Source: Bacilli bacterium
GTDB lineage: Bacteria > Bacillota_I > Bacilli_A > ML615J-28 > CAG-698
NCBI GenBank assembly: GCA_017617065.1
Contig: JAFZWP010000011.1
Coordinates: 1-32,119, forward strand
DNA: 32,119 nucleotides
Reading direction: 5' to 3'
Both the position numbers and the translations under genes were made by a program. The notes under the pieces are model-generated. The model made no database searches. It was not told the DNA's origin and saw nothing but the letters and a program-made list of their open reading frames with translations. Of this stretch, positions 24,080 through 31,693 are shown piece by piece; the first letter of the stretch is position 1, and the number at the start of each line of letters is the position of its first letter.

Positions 24080-25339
24080 ATGGCAGAACTAATTTATGAT
24101 AATTTTAAAATTGTTAATAAATATCATTTAAATGGTGAAGACTATAATAACTTATCAAAGTTATATTTGCCAATTATGGGCATCGATAGCTTTTCACTTT
24201 ATAATGTATTATTAAGTTTAGAAATTGATAAAGATTATTCATATAAAATAGTATTAGATTTATTAAATGGATTTAGTCTTGCTAGTCTTAATCAAGCAAT
24301 GGATAAACTTGAAGCTTTATACTTAGTTAAAACATATCACAATAAAAAACTTGGATATATTCATAAACTATATCCACCACTTTCAAAAAGAGATTTCTTA
24401 AATAATGAATTATTATGTGCATGCTTAGCTAGTCAAATTGGAGCAAGCGAAATAGAAGCTCTAAAAAATGATGAAACTAAGATAGATGGATATAGCAATG
24501 TTAGTAAAAAATTTGAAGATGTATTTAGCATGGATACAAAATCAAAAGAAACATTTATTAATTCATTATTTATTAATGATGTAAGTGTCGATAACAAGAG
24601 TTTTAATTATGTTTTATTTAAAGCGATGTTTGATGGAACAATCCCTGAAGATGTACTAGAAGATAATGAATTTAAAAGACATATATTAAGAGTAGCATTC
24701 ACTTATAAATTAAATGTGGATGAAATGCACGAAGTAGTAGTCAAGACAATGACTATCGATAAGAATTTAGAATATGCTAGCATTTCTAAAAATGCTAAGA
24801 TGGCATTTCAAAATAAATATAATGCGAAAGAACCTACTCTTAAAGCTAACAATGAAGATAAATATGTTGGCAGTGTAATTGATGAAGAATGGCAAGAGAT
24901 TATTAATCTTGTGGATAACATGAGCTTTTCTGATGTATTACAAAGTTTAAGTGGAATTAAACCAAGTGTAGCAGAAGTTGCGATGTTTGAAAAATTACAA
25001 AATAACACTAATTTTCCAGTTGGGGTAATTAACTTATTAATTCTTCAAGTTAACAAAGAAAAGAATGGTGACCTACCTGGTTATAATTATTTTGAAAAGA
25101 TTGCTAATACTTGGGCTAGAGCTAAAATTAAGACATCATATGATGTAATTAAATATTATCAAGCTAAGAATAATGTGGATAAAGAAGCAGCAAGTGTTGC
25201 AAGTAAAAAAGCTAATATGAAAAAGCCAGTACTTCCTAGTTGGTATTCAGATTATAAAAATGATTTAGATAAAGAAAAACCAATGACAGAAGATCAAACT
25301 AAGCAAATGATTGATTTAGTAAAGGATTTATTTGAATGA
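24080..25339 (+). CDS. dnaB: Replication initiation / membrane attachment protein DnaB (DnaB/DnaD family)
   Basis: The Firmicutes primosome protein that, with DnaD and DnaI, loads the replicative helicase onto origin DNA. The 419-residue protein has the N-terminal winged-helix part (YHLNGEDYNNLSKLYLPIMG, residues about 14-100), a middle helical domain, and a C-terminal DnaB_2/DnaD domain with the DNA-binding Y-x3-I-x3-W motif in GYNYFEKIANTWARAKI near residue 340. A Lys-rich tail follows. AAAAGGAGG precedes the ATG. It ends in TGA TGA, overlapping the dnaI start by four bases (ATGA), the standard dnaB-dnaI coupling. Symbol follows B. subtilis usage and is not the E. coli helicase. Confidence 0.93.
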   Translation: MAELIYDNFKIVNKYHLNGEDYNNLSKLYLPIMGIDSFSLYNVLLSLEIDKDYSYKIVLDLLNGFSLASLNQAMDKLEALYLVKTYHNKKLGYIHKLYPPLSKRDFLNNELLCACLASQIGASEIEALKNDETKIDGYSNVSKKFEDVFSMDTKSKETFINSLFINDVSVDNKSFNYVLFKAMFDGTIPEDVLEDNEFKRHILRVAFTYKLNVDEMHEVVVKTMTIDKNLEYASISKNAKMAFQNKYNAKEPTLKANNEDKYVGSVIDEEWQEIINLVDNMSFSDVLQSLSGIKPSVAEVAMFEKLQNNTNFPVGVINLLILQVNKEKNGDLPGYNYFEKIANTWARAKIKTSYDVIKYYQAKNNVDKEAASVASKKANMKKPVLPSWYSDYKNDLDKEKPMTEDQTKQMIDLVKDLFE

Positions 25340-26175
25340 TGAATAAAGCACTATTAGAATTTAAAGACGAAGCTCTTCAAGATGAATACGTAGCTAAATT
25401 TGTTAAGGATAACAAATTAACTGAAGATGAAATTGAAGAAGCGGTATTTGATTTATATAATGTTAGTGAAGCACTTAAAGTTTGTAAAGCATGCAAAGGA
25501 AAAGGCGAGTGCAAGCTTGAAACTTTTGATACACATCCAGGCTTAGTTTATGCAAATGGTATAAAAGTAGTTGATCTACCTTGTGAATATAAAGATTTAA
25601 TTAGTCCCAAATATTTAGAACTATTATATTTTCCAGGTGAATATGTAGATGGAGATCTAAAAGTAGCTGGTGCTAGAAGTGAAGTATATAAAGCTTTAAA
25701 AGCTTTTAATAAAAACCCACTTAGAAACAAAGGTATTTATTTACATGGCACTTTTGGTACTGGTAAAACATTTATCCTTTTAAAAGAAGCAAAAGAATTA
25801 GCTAAAAAACGTATTAATGTAGTGTTTGTATATTATCCTGATTTCTGTAGAGAAATAAAGATGAATATAACTACTGGAACTAACGAAGCACTTATTAATA
25901 AATGTAAACAAGCAGATATATTAATGTTTGATGATATTGGTGGTGAAGGTAATTCTAGTTTTGTTAGGGATGAAGTATTAGGTCCAATTTTACAATATCG
26001 TATGTTTGCATTAAAACCTACATTTATGTCATCTAATTATAGTATGGCTGAACTTGAAAAGCATTTAGCTGAAGCTAAAGATTCTTCCAACGTTGTTAAT
26101 GCTAGTAGAGTTGTAGAAAGAATTAAAGAATTAATGACAGAAATCGAGTTAGATGATGTCAATTATAGAAAATAA
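25336..26175 (+). CDS. dnaI: Helicase loader DnaI
   Basis: DnaI is an AAA+ ATPase that binds the hexameric helicase and loads it on DNA. The 279-residue protein has an N-terminal zinc site C50-x2-C53-x5-C59-x7-H67, which exactly matches the C67/C70/C76/H84 spacing of B. subtilis DnaI. The AAA+ domain has Walker A GTFGTGKT near residue 138 and Walker B ILMFDDIGGE near 195, then a SNYS sensor-1 segment and a C-terminal VVERIKELM sensor-2 region. AAGGA is nine bases ahead of the first of two consecutive ATGs, so 25336 is preferred over 25339. It ends the coaE-dnaI transcript at a bidirectional terminator. Confidence 0.95.
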   Translation: MMNKALLEFKDEALQDEYVAKFVKDNKLTEDEIEEAVFDLYNVSEALKVCKACKGKGECKLETFDTHPGLVYANGIKVVDLPCEYKDLISPKYLELLYFPGEYVDGDLKVAGARSEVYKALKAFNKNPLRNKGIYLHGTFGTGKTFILLKEAKELAKKRINVVFVYYPDFCREIKMNITTGTNEALINKCKQADILMFDDIGGEGNSSFVRDEVLGPILQYRMFALKPTFMSSNYSMAELEKHLAEAKDSSNVVNASRVVERIKELMTEIELDDVNYRK

Positions 26176-26209
26176 AAAAATATCAGTTCATTTATGAACT
26201 GATATTTTT
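26176..26209. terminator. Bidirectional terminator, dnaI / minus-strand membrane gene
   Basis: AAAAATATCAGTTCAT (26176-26191) pairs with ATGAACTGATATTTTT (26194-26209) with a tiny loop, A-run before and T-run after. The stop codon of the minus-strand gene (26208-26210) overlaps its right end. Confidence 0.9.
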
Positions 26210-26984
26210 AATTATGGATTATTGATAATGTAAATCCCGGATATTTCTTATTAAAGTCAGTTTGAATGGCTTTTATTTTTTTACGTTTAATAGCATCAGG
26301 AATGTGATCTTTAAAAACTACTTGAATGAAACCAAAATTATTAGCTGGCATTGGTTTCATATCATAAGTTAAATCTCCATCATGTTCGTTACAAAACTTT
26401 GTAACTTGACGGTAAGTAGCTACCAGTATAAATTCAGATACTAGTGGAGTTAATTCTTCATCTTTTTCATCTTTCGCAAAAATAATTCTTGTTGCGATGA
26501 AATATGTAGATAAAATAAAACCACCTGTTATGATTAATGCTACAATTGTATCACCAATTAAGTAAGCACAAACACTCATGATTGGTGGAGCATATAAAGA
26601 TAATTCATCATATAGGCCAGTTCTTTTCTTCACATCAAACGTAGCAAAGATAGCTCCAGCTAACATTAAGATGAATGAAGCAAAGAATGCTTTGCATAAA
26701 GTTGGTTCGTATCCATTTAAAATAGAAAAGAAGCAGAATATGCTAGATAGAATCAGACAAGTCATATCTACAGCTAGCGATATATATTTAATTGTAGAGG
26801 GGATTTTTCCTTTGGTTTGAAGGATAATAACAAATTGGTTGTAGGCGTATATGATACCTGCTACTCCAATTAGCGGCGCTTGCTTGAACGGTACAAAATA
26901 AATCATTATTGCACTAACAGATAAGCACGCTAAAATGTATATTCGCCTAATAATCAAAGGAACGCGATCAATTCTATTAAGCAT
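26208..26984 (-). CDS. Membrane protein of unknown function with cytosolic tail
   Basis: Not recognised. The 258-residue protein has about six hydrophobic helices in residues 10-170 (for example ILACLSVSAIMIYFV, YISLAVDMTCLILSSIFCFF, IVALIITGGFILSTYFIA), then a soluble tail of about 85 residues with FCNEHDGDLTYDMKPMP and a Lys-rich helix (KRKKIKAIQTDFNKKYPGF). Basic residues near the start (NRIDR, IIRR) and the charged tail suggest both ends are inside the cell. On the minus strand AGGAG lies eight bases before the ATG. It lies between dnaI and thrS, opposite in direction to both, a place that in Bacillus is short or holds other genes. Confidence 0.75.
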   Translation of the reverse strand: MLNRIDRVPLIIRRIYILACLSVSAIMIYFVPFKQAPLIGVAGIIYAYNQFVIILQTKGKIPSTIKYISLAVDMTCLILSSIFCFFSILNGYEPTLCKAFFASFILMLAGAIFATFDVKKRTGLYDELSLYAPPIMSVCAYLIGDTIVALIITGGFILSTYFIATRIIFAKDEKDEELTPLVSEFILVATYRQVTKFCNEHDGDLTYDMKPMPANNFGFIQVVFKDHIPDAIKRKKIKAIQTDFNKKYPGFTLSIIHN

Positions 26985-26996
26985 AATTATTCTCCT

Positions 26997-27017
26997 AATA
27001 CTATTATAACTAGTATT
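26997..27017 (-). promoter_or_regulatory. -10 element within an inverted repeat, upstream of the minus-strand membrane gene
   Basis: TATAAT on the minus strand (27008-27003) lies in the nine-base centre of the inverted repeat AATACT (26997-27002) ... AGTATT (27012-27017). The -35 (TAGATA at 27031-27026, 17-base spacer) is weak. The symmetry around the -10 would suit an operator, but six-base arms in AT-rich DNA can be chance. Confidence 0.4.
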
Positions 27018-27061
27018 TTATTAAATATCTACATCTATTAATGGTTGAATAAGAGTTTAAT

Positions 27062-27730
27062 TTATTTACTGTAATATAAAGCAATTAAAGTTTGTGATGG
27101 AATATAGAAAAACCAAGTGAAATTGAATGGTGTATGGACAATTGTATAAATTAAGCCATCTACTTTATAAGTTAAATAAACTCCATCTGCTATGACTAGA
27201 CCTGTATGGATATCGCATAAAATAAATAAGACTAAAGCGATAAATAACAATTTGAATTTTCTAAAATTAAATAAGCAACAAATAATATTAGTTATAATGT
27301 TTGCAAAATATATAATTGATAATAAGCTTAAAGCATCAATTTGTTTTTTTAGTACTATGATACCTGTTATAACTAAAGCTAAATTTATAATTATCCTTAA
27401 AATGATAGATTGCTTTTTATGAAGTGGATCATTAATGAATAGATATATTCCATATATAAATTGCACTAACATAAAGAAAAACATCCCATATGGTCTATCG
27501 ACAGGCCTAGCTAGTATTACTAAAAAGAAATCAGCAGCTAGAGTTAAAAGGAGTGCTAAAGGTATTAAATATTCTTTTTTTTGAAAAACAAAAAATAAAA
27601 CAAATATAAATGCTAAAGCAACAGTTGCATAACAAAAAAACCACCCATATGGAGGGGCAATAAATAGTATTAATACAAATAATACTGCTTCAATTATTAT
27701 TAATAATGCACTTAAAATTATTTTTTTCAT
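27062..27730 (-). CDS. Polytopic membrane protein, possibly YhhN-like
   Basis: A 222-residue integral membrane protein of seven or eight helices with almost no soluble part. Features such as AADFFLVI ... GMFFFMLVQFIYGIYLF, an Asp in FILCDIHTGL, and the ending FYIPSQTLIALYYSK recall the YhhN (lysoplasmalogenase-like) pattern of membrane Asp residues and a final Y-x3-Q-x-LI, but the match is by eye and distant. The start at 27730 is chosen because AAGGAGG precedes that ATG on the minus strand; an in-frame ATG at 27787 lacks such a site and would add a basic 19-residue stretch. An eight-A tract (27575-27582 on the plus strand as T) codes for Gln-Lys-Lys. The gap to the next minus-strand gene is 77 bases. 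Confidence 0.72.
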   Translation of the reverse strand: MKKIILSALLIIIEAVLFVLILFIAPPYGWFFCYATVALAFIFVLFFVFQKKEYLIPLALLLTLAADFFLVILARPVDRPYGMFFFMLVQFIYGIYLFINDPLHKKQSIILRIIINLALVITGIIVLKKQIDALSLLSIIYFANIITNIICCLFNFRKFKLLFIALVLFILCDIHTGLVIADGVYLTYKVDGLIYTIVHTPFNFTWFFYIPSQTLIALYYSK

Positions 27731-27802
27731 AACTACCTTCCTCCTTAATTTTACTTTTAATCGACTCTTTAGGCAACTATAATTCAAAATTAGTTATATC
27801 AA

Positions 27803-27831
27803 TTGACAAAAAAATGGGGATTTGTTAAAAT
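27803..27831 (+). promoter_or_regulatory. Sigma-A promoter of the thrS operon
   Basis: TTGACA (27803-27808), 17 bases, TAAAAT (27826-27831) with TGT ahead as an extended -10. The start is near 27838, at the beginning of the T-box leader. Confidence 0.85.
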
Positions 27832-27837
27832 GGATAA

Positions 27838-28074
27838 GTAAATGCAATGAAAAGGATATGACTTTTCTAATACTTATTCTTAGAGAGGTGGGATGGTGAA
27901 AGCCACTAATAAGCTAGAAAATGTTACTCCCTTGGAGCAGGCTAAAAAAACTAGCCCGGGTAAGCCCGTGAAAGCTTTAAAGAGGGAAAAGTATAGATAT
28001 TATACTTTTAATTAAGGTGGTACCGCTGGATAATTATCTAGTCCTTAAGAAGTCTGTTCTTCAGGACTTTTTTA
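27838..28074 (+). promoter_or_regulatory. T-box riboswitch leader of thrS (threonine)
   Basis: This fills the longest gene-free stretch (27731-28092). Uncharged tRNA-Thr should bind here and allow read-through into thrS. Seen: Stem I region with GGATGGTGAAAGCC (27891-27904) and the GGAGC that closes the specifier loop; specifier ACT (Thr) at 27926-27928, in register with the usual codon-x-CC-TT-x-GAGC layout; a CGGG-TAAG-CCCG hairpin (27957-27968); the invariant T-box AAGGTGGTACCGC (28014-28026), whose TGGT pairs with the tRNA acceptor end; the antiterminator partner CCTT (28043-28046); and the terminator AGTCCTTAAGAA / TTCTTCAGGACT (28040-28051 / 28057-28068) with six T. Codon and downstream gene agree. 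Confidence in the leader is very high, in the exact specifier register moderate. Confidence 0.95.
28040..28073 (+). terminator. Terminator arm of the thrS T-box
   Basis: A twelve-position stem with one mismatch (28040-28051 with 28057-28068), loop GTCTG, then T to 28073. Its left arm shares CCTT with the antiterminator, which makes the two structures mutually exclusive. Confidence 0.92.
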
Positions 28075-28092
28075 TATTTTAGGAGGTAAATT

Positions 28093-29997
28093 ATGAAGAT
28101 TACTTTTTTAGATGGAAGCGTTAAAGAATTTAATGAAGGGATGAGTGCATTAGAAATTGCTGCTTCAATTTCACCTAGTCTTGCTAAGAAAACTATTTTC
28201 GCATTAGTTAATGATGCGCCATTCGATGCTACAAGACCAATTAAGGAAGATGCAAAACTAGAATTAAAATTTAAGGAAGATGCATTTAGTGTGTTAAACC
28301 ATTCATGTGCGCATTTACTTGCTGCTGCCATCAAATCAATGTATCCTAATGCTTGCTTTGGTGTAGGACCAGCTATTGAAGAAGGATTCTATTATGATAT
28401 AGCAGTTGATGCAAAACTTACTGAAGCTGATTTTGCTTCAATTGAAAAGAAGATGCACGAATTAGCTAATAAAGATTTAAAGAATGAAAGAATTGAAGTT
28501 AGTAAAGAAGAAGCACTTAAATTATTTAAAGCTGATAAATATAAATGCGAAATTATCAATGAGTTACCAGAGGGCGAAATCATAAGTGTTTATAAGACTG
28601 GTGATTATATGGATCTATGTAGGGGTCCACATATCACTTCTACTAAATACCTTGGTCATTTTAAACTAACAGCAATAAGTGGCGCTTATTGGCGAGGAGA
28701 TTCTAAGAACGAACAATTAACTCGTATTTATGGAGTAGCATTCTTCTCGGAAGAAGAATTAAAGAATCACTTAAATATTTTAGAAGAAAGAGCTAAAAGA
28801 GATCACCGTAAACTAGGAAAAGAACTTGGCTTATTTATGTTAAGTGAATATGGTCCTGGTTTTCCATTCTGGCTACCTAATGGAATGATTTTAAAGAATG
28901 CTTTACAAGAATATTGGTATAAAGTACATACTCGTGAAGGATATAAATTCGTTCAAACTCCAATGATGTTAAATAGAGAATTATGGGAAACATCAGGTCA
29001 CTGGATGAATTACCGTGAGAATATGTATACTACGGTTATTGATGAAACTGATTTTGCGATTAAACCAATGAACTGCCCTGGTGGAATGTTAGTTTACAAA
29101 CGAGATATTCACTCATATAAAGATTTGCCACTTAAACTTGGTGAATTAGGACTAGTTCACCGTCATGAGGCCAGTGGAGCATTAAACGGATTATTTAGAG
29201 TTAGATGTTTCACTCAAGATGATGCCCATATCTTTATGAGAGAAGATCAAATTAAAGATGAAGTAGCTAGTTTAATTAGATTATATGATGAGATTTATAG
29301 TGTATTTAATTTAAGTTATCATATTGAACTATCTACTAGACCAGAAAATAAATATATCGGGTCAATTGAAGTATGGAATAAAGCTGAAGAAGCGCTAGCT
29401 GAAGCTTGTAAAGCAAGTGGTAAAGAATTCAAGATTAATCCTGGAGATGGAGCATTCTATGGTCCAAAGCTAGATTTCAAATTAAGAGATTCAATGAATC
29501 GTATTTGGCAATGCGGAACAATCCAACTTGATATGAATTTACCAGAAAGATTTGATTTAACTTATATTGATGAAAATGGAGAAAAAGTAAGACCTATAAT
29601 GCTGCATAGAGCGCTACTTGGATCATTTGAAAGATTCATCGGTATTTTAATTGAACATTTCGGTGGTGCTTTCCCTACATGGCTTGCTCCAGTTCAAGTT
29701 AAATTAATCCCTGTTAATAATGATGCACATTTAGATTTTGTTAATGATTTATATAATAAACTAAAAGCATTAGGTATCAGGGCTGAAGTTGATAGTAGAG
29801 ATGAAAAGTTGGGCTACAAGATTAGAGAAGCACAAACTAAGAAGATTCCATATCAACTAGTAATTGGTGATAAAGAAAAAGAAAGTGGATGTGTTAATGT
29901 AAGAAGATATGGTGAAGAAAAACAGACTTCATACACAGTTGATGAATTTATTGAACATATCCAAAAAGATATTGAGAGTTTAGGTAAATGCAAATAA
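28093..29997 (+). CDS. thrS: Threonyl-tRNA synthetase
   Basis: Class II synthetase charging tRNA-Thr. The 634-residue protein has the N-terminal TGS domain (about 1-60), the second editing domain with HSCAHLLAAA (H-x3-H) and later the C-R-G-P-H site (DLCRGPHI), the class II core with motif 2 HRHEASGALNGLFRVRCFTQDD, zinc ligands C in MNCPGG and H in this region and in MLHRALLGSFERF (motif 3), and the C-terminal anticodon-binding domain from about residue 535. Full length for bacteria. AGGAGG precedes the ATG. Controlled by the T-box leader directly upstream. The last ten bases overlap the start of the next gene, so the following genes share its threonine-responsive transcript. Confidence 0.97.
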   Translation: MKITFLDGSVKEFNEGMSALEIAASISPSLAKKTIFALVNDAPFDATRPIKEDAKLELKFKEDAFSVLNHSCAHLLAAAIKSMYPNACFGVGPAIEEGFYYDIAVDAKLTEADFASIEKKMHELANKDLKNERIEVSKEEALKLFKADKYKCEIINELPEGEIISVYKTGDYMDLCRGPHITSTKYLGHFKLTAISGAYWRGDSKNEQLTRIYGVAFFSEEELKNHLNILEERAKRDHRKLGKELGLFMLSEYGPGFPFWLPNGMILKNALQEYWYKVHTREGYKFVQTPMMLNRELWETSGHWMNYRENMYTTVIDETDFAIKPMNCPGGMLVYKRDIHSYKDLPLKLGELGLVHRHEASGALNGLFRVRCFTQDDAHIFMREDQIKDEVASLIRLYDEIYSVFNLSYHIELSTRPENKYIGSIEVWNKAEEALAEACKASGKEFKINPGDGAFYGPKLDFKLRDSMNRIWQCGTIQLDMNLPERFDLTYIDENGEKVRPIMLHRALLGSFERFIGILIEHFGGAFPTWLAPVQVKLIPVNNDAHLDFVNDLYNKLKALGIRAEVDSRDEKLGYKIREAQTKKIPYQLVIGDKEKESGCVNVRRYGEEKQTSYTVDEFIEHIQKDIESLGKCK

Positions 29998-30761
29998 GCA
30001 AAAGAAGCGATGATAATTTAATCTTTAATAAAATTAAAGATGGTACTAGTTACTTAATTTTATTTATTGCTTCCCTACTATTTATTGAATTTGGCATTTA
30101 TGCATTCATAATGCCACTTAAATCAATAAAAAGTAGTCTACCATTTGATAGTGCTTATGCAATAAGTAATGTATTATCACTATCTTCGATCGTATCGCAA
30201 GTAATAGCATATTTTCTATTTATATGTTTAGTAGGTGCCATATGTTCTAATGTATTTAGGGTTGAATTTCAAGAATTCAAACTACACCTCGGAAAAAACA
30301 TCGGTATGGTATTTGCTTTTGGTGCCATGATTTATGTTGTAGATATAGTGATGAACTATATTTATACGATAATTGGGGAAACGGGTACATCGATGAATCA
30401 ATTGATGATTTATGGAGCCTTATCATCCCCAATAAAATGGCCTACCATTTTATTAACTGTTTTACTTGCTCCGATTGTGGAAGAAGTGATATATCGTAAA
30501 TTTATGATTGGTACCCTTCATTTAAAATTAAGACTACCTATTTGGGTAGCAGGGATCGTATCAGCCATTATATTTGCTTTAATACATGTATCTAGTTCTA
30601 TAGACCAACTAATCTATTTCCCTCAGTATTTTGCTCTAGCTATGGTGCTAGTAGCAGCCTACATTTATAGCGGCCAAAATATATATTTTTCAATTGGAGT
30701 TCATATCTTCAATAATACGGTGTCAATTTTATTATGGGCGATAAGTACTTGGATACGATAA
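29988..30761 (+). CDS. CPBP-family intramembrane protease-like protein
   Basis: A 257-residue membrane protein with about seven helices and the CPBP/Abi core: E165-E166-x3-R170 in VEEVIYRKFMIG, H200 in ALIHVSSS, and the third motif HIFNNT near residue 246. The family includes the eukaryotic CAAX prenyl endopeptidase Rce1 and bacterial bacteriocin-immunity or processing proteins; the role here is not known. Compared with the CPBP protein at 9576 it is shorter and has no zinc ribbon or tail. The ATG lies within the last codons of thrS (10-base overlap); TTAGG is close ahead, only a weak ribosome site, so coupling to thrS is likely. It also overlaps the next gene by 28 bases. Confidence 0.88.
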   Translation: MQISKRSDDNLIFNKIKDGTSYLILFIASLLFIEFGIYAFIMPLKSIKSSLPFDSAYAISNVLSLSSIVSQVIAYFLFICLVGAICSNVFRVEFQEFKLHLGKNIGMVFAFGAMIYVVDIVMNYIYTIIGETGTSMNQLMIYGALSSPIKWPTILLTVLLAPIVEEVIYRKFMIGTLHLKLRLPIWVAGIVSAIIFALIHVSSSIDQLIYFPQYFALAMVLVAAYIYSGQNIYFSIGVHIFNNTVSILLWAISTWIR

Positions 30762-31693
30762 AAAAGATAGCCGAGCTTGTTCAAGAAGAAAAAATTCAAG
30801 AGGCCGTTGATGAATTCGATAAAATTCCAATTGAACAAATGACTGATTTAGATTTATTACTTTATGGAACACTTAGTTTTGAAGTAAAGAATTATAGTAG
30901 AGTAATTGACATATTTGAAAACAAAGTTGATAAGCGTGTACGTGTTACCGAAATCTTAAGAATTATGGCTCGTTCATATGAAGAATTAGGTAAGATTGAC
31001 ATGGCTAATAAATATTACCAAGATGCTCTAGCTACAGGCGAAGAATATCCAGAAATCTATTTTGATTATGCATATGCATTAGATGAACAAGGTAATATTG
31101 AAGAAGCTATTAAATATTATAAGAAAACAATTGAAATTGAGCCTAAGAGCTTTTGGGCCTATGTAAATCTTGGCTCAATTTATGAAAAGCAAGATAAAGA
31201 TATAGATGCTATTGAATATTTCTTAAAAGCATATGAACTTGATAAAACTTCAAGTATGGTTAATTTTAATCTAGGCGTAAGTTATGTTAAACTAAAACAA
31301 TATGATAAAGGATTAGAACATTATTTATTAGAATTAAAGACTGATAAACCATATCCTTATACATATTATAATTTAGGATTATTATACAAAAACTATTTTA
31401 ATGATTTTACAAAAGCAAGACTTTATTATTTAAAGAGTATTGATAGTGTTGGTAAATTATTAAAAGACAACAAGGATTTAGAAAAATTATATTATTCATC
31501 TTGGTATAATCTAGGATGTTTATATGCAATATATAATGATTATGCTAATGCAAATGATTGCTTTAAGTATATATATTATAAGAAAAAGAAATATTTAGAT
31601 TATATATATGATGATGAAGAATTAAAAGATTATCGAAATAGCGAATCATTTAAAGAATTAGATATATTACTAGGAGGTAATGATGAGAAATAG
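30734..31693 (+). CDS. Tetratricopeptide-repeat protein
   Basis: A 319-residue protein made mostly of helical TPR units, with at least four clear ones between about residues 75 and 240 (for example ILRIMARSYEELGKIDMANKYY, FDYAYALDEQGNIEEAIKYY, VNLGSIYEKQDKDIDAIEYF, NFNLGVSYVKLKQYDKGLEHY). No signal peptide or membrane helix, so cytosolic, probably a protein-binding scaffold. The start at 30734 overlaps the CPBP gene by 28 bases and has no strong ribosome site; no better start exists downstream before the first repeats. The tail is rich in Tyr, Lys and Asp. AGGAGG for the next gene lies within its last codons, and the two overlap by 11 bases. Same thrS transcript. Confidence 0.88.
   Translation: MGDKYLDTIKKIAELVQEEKIQEAVDEFDKIPIEQMTDLDLLLYGTLSFEVKNYSRVIDIFENKVDKRVRVTEILRIMARSYEELGKIDMANKYYQDALATGEEYPEIYFDYAYALDEQGNIEEAIKYYKKTIEIEPKSFWAYVNLGSIYEKQDKDIDAIEYFLKAYELDKTSSMVNFNLGVSYVKLKQYDKGLEHYLLELKTDKPYPYTYYNLGLLYKNYFNDFTKARLYYLKSIDSVGKLLKDNKDLEKLYYSSWYNLGCLYAIYNDYANANDCFKYIYYKKKKYLDYIYDDEELKDYRNSESFKELDILLGGNDEK

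Noticed and set aside
3009..27422. Antisense reading frames of 60-120 codons
   Set aside because: They lie opposite well-identified genes, have no ribosome sites and show no recognisable domains; they reflect AT-rich codon bias.
27573..27583. Eight-base homopolymer as a phase-variable frame switch in the minus-strand membrane gene
   Set aside because: The gene is in frame and such short A-tracts encoding Lys are common in AT-rich genomes; no further sign of switching.
27731..27787. Longer N-terminus for the minus-strand membrane protein
   Set aside because: The internal ATG at 27730 has an excellent AAGGAGG; the extension is basic and without a ribosome site.
27923..27925. Valine (GTT) specifier in the T-box
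   Set aside because: Register alignment to the conserved GAGC places ACT, not GTT, at the specifier, and the regulated gene is thrS.
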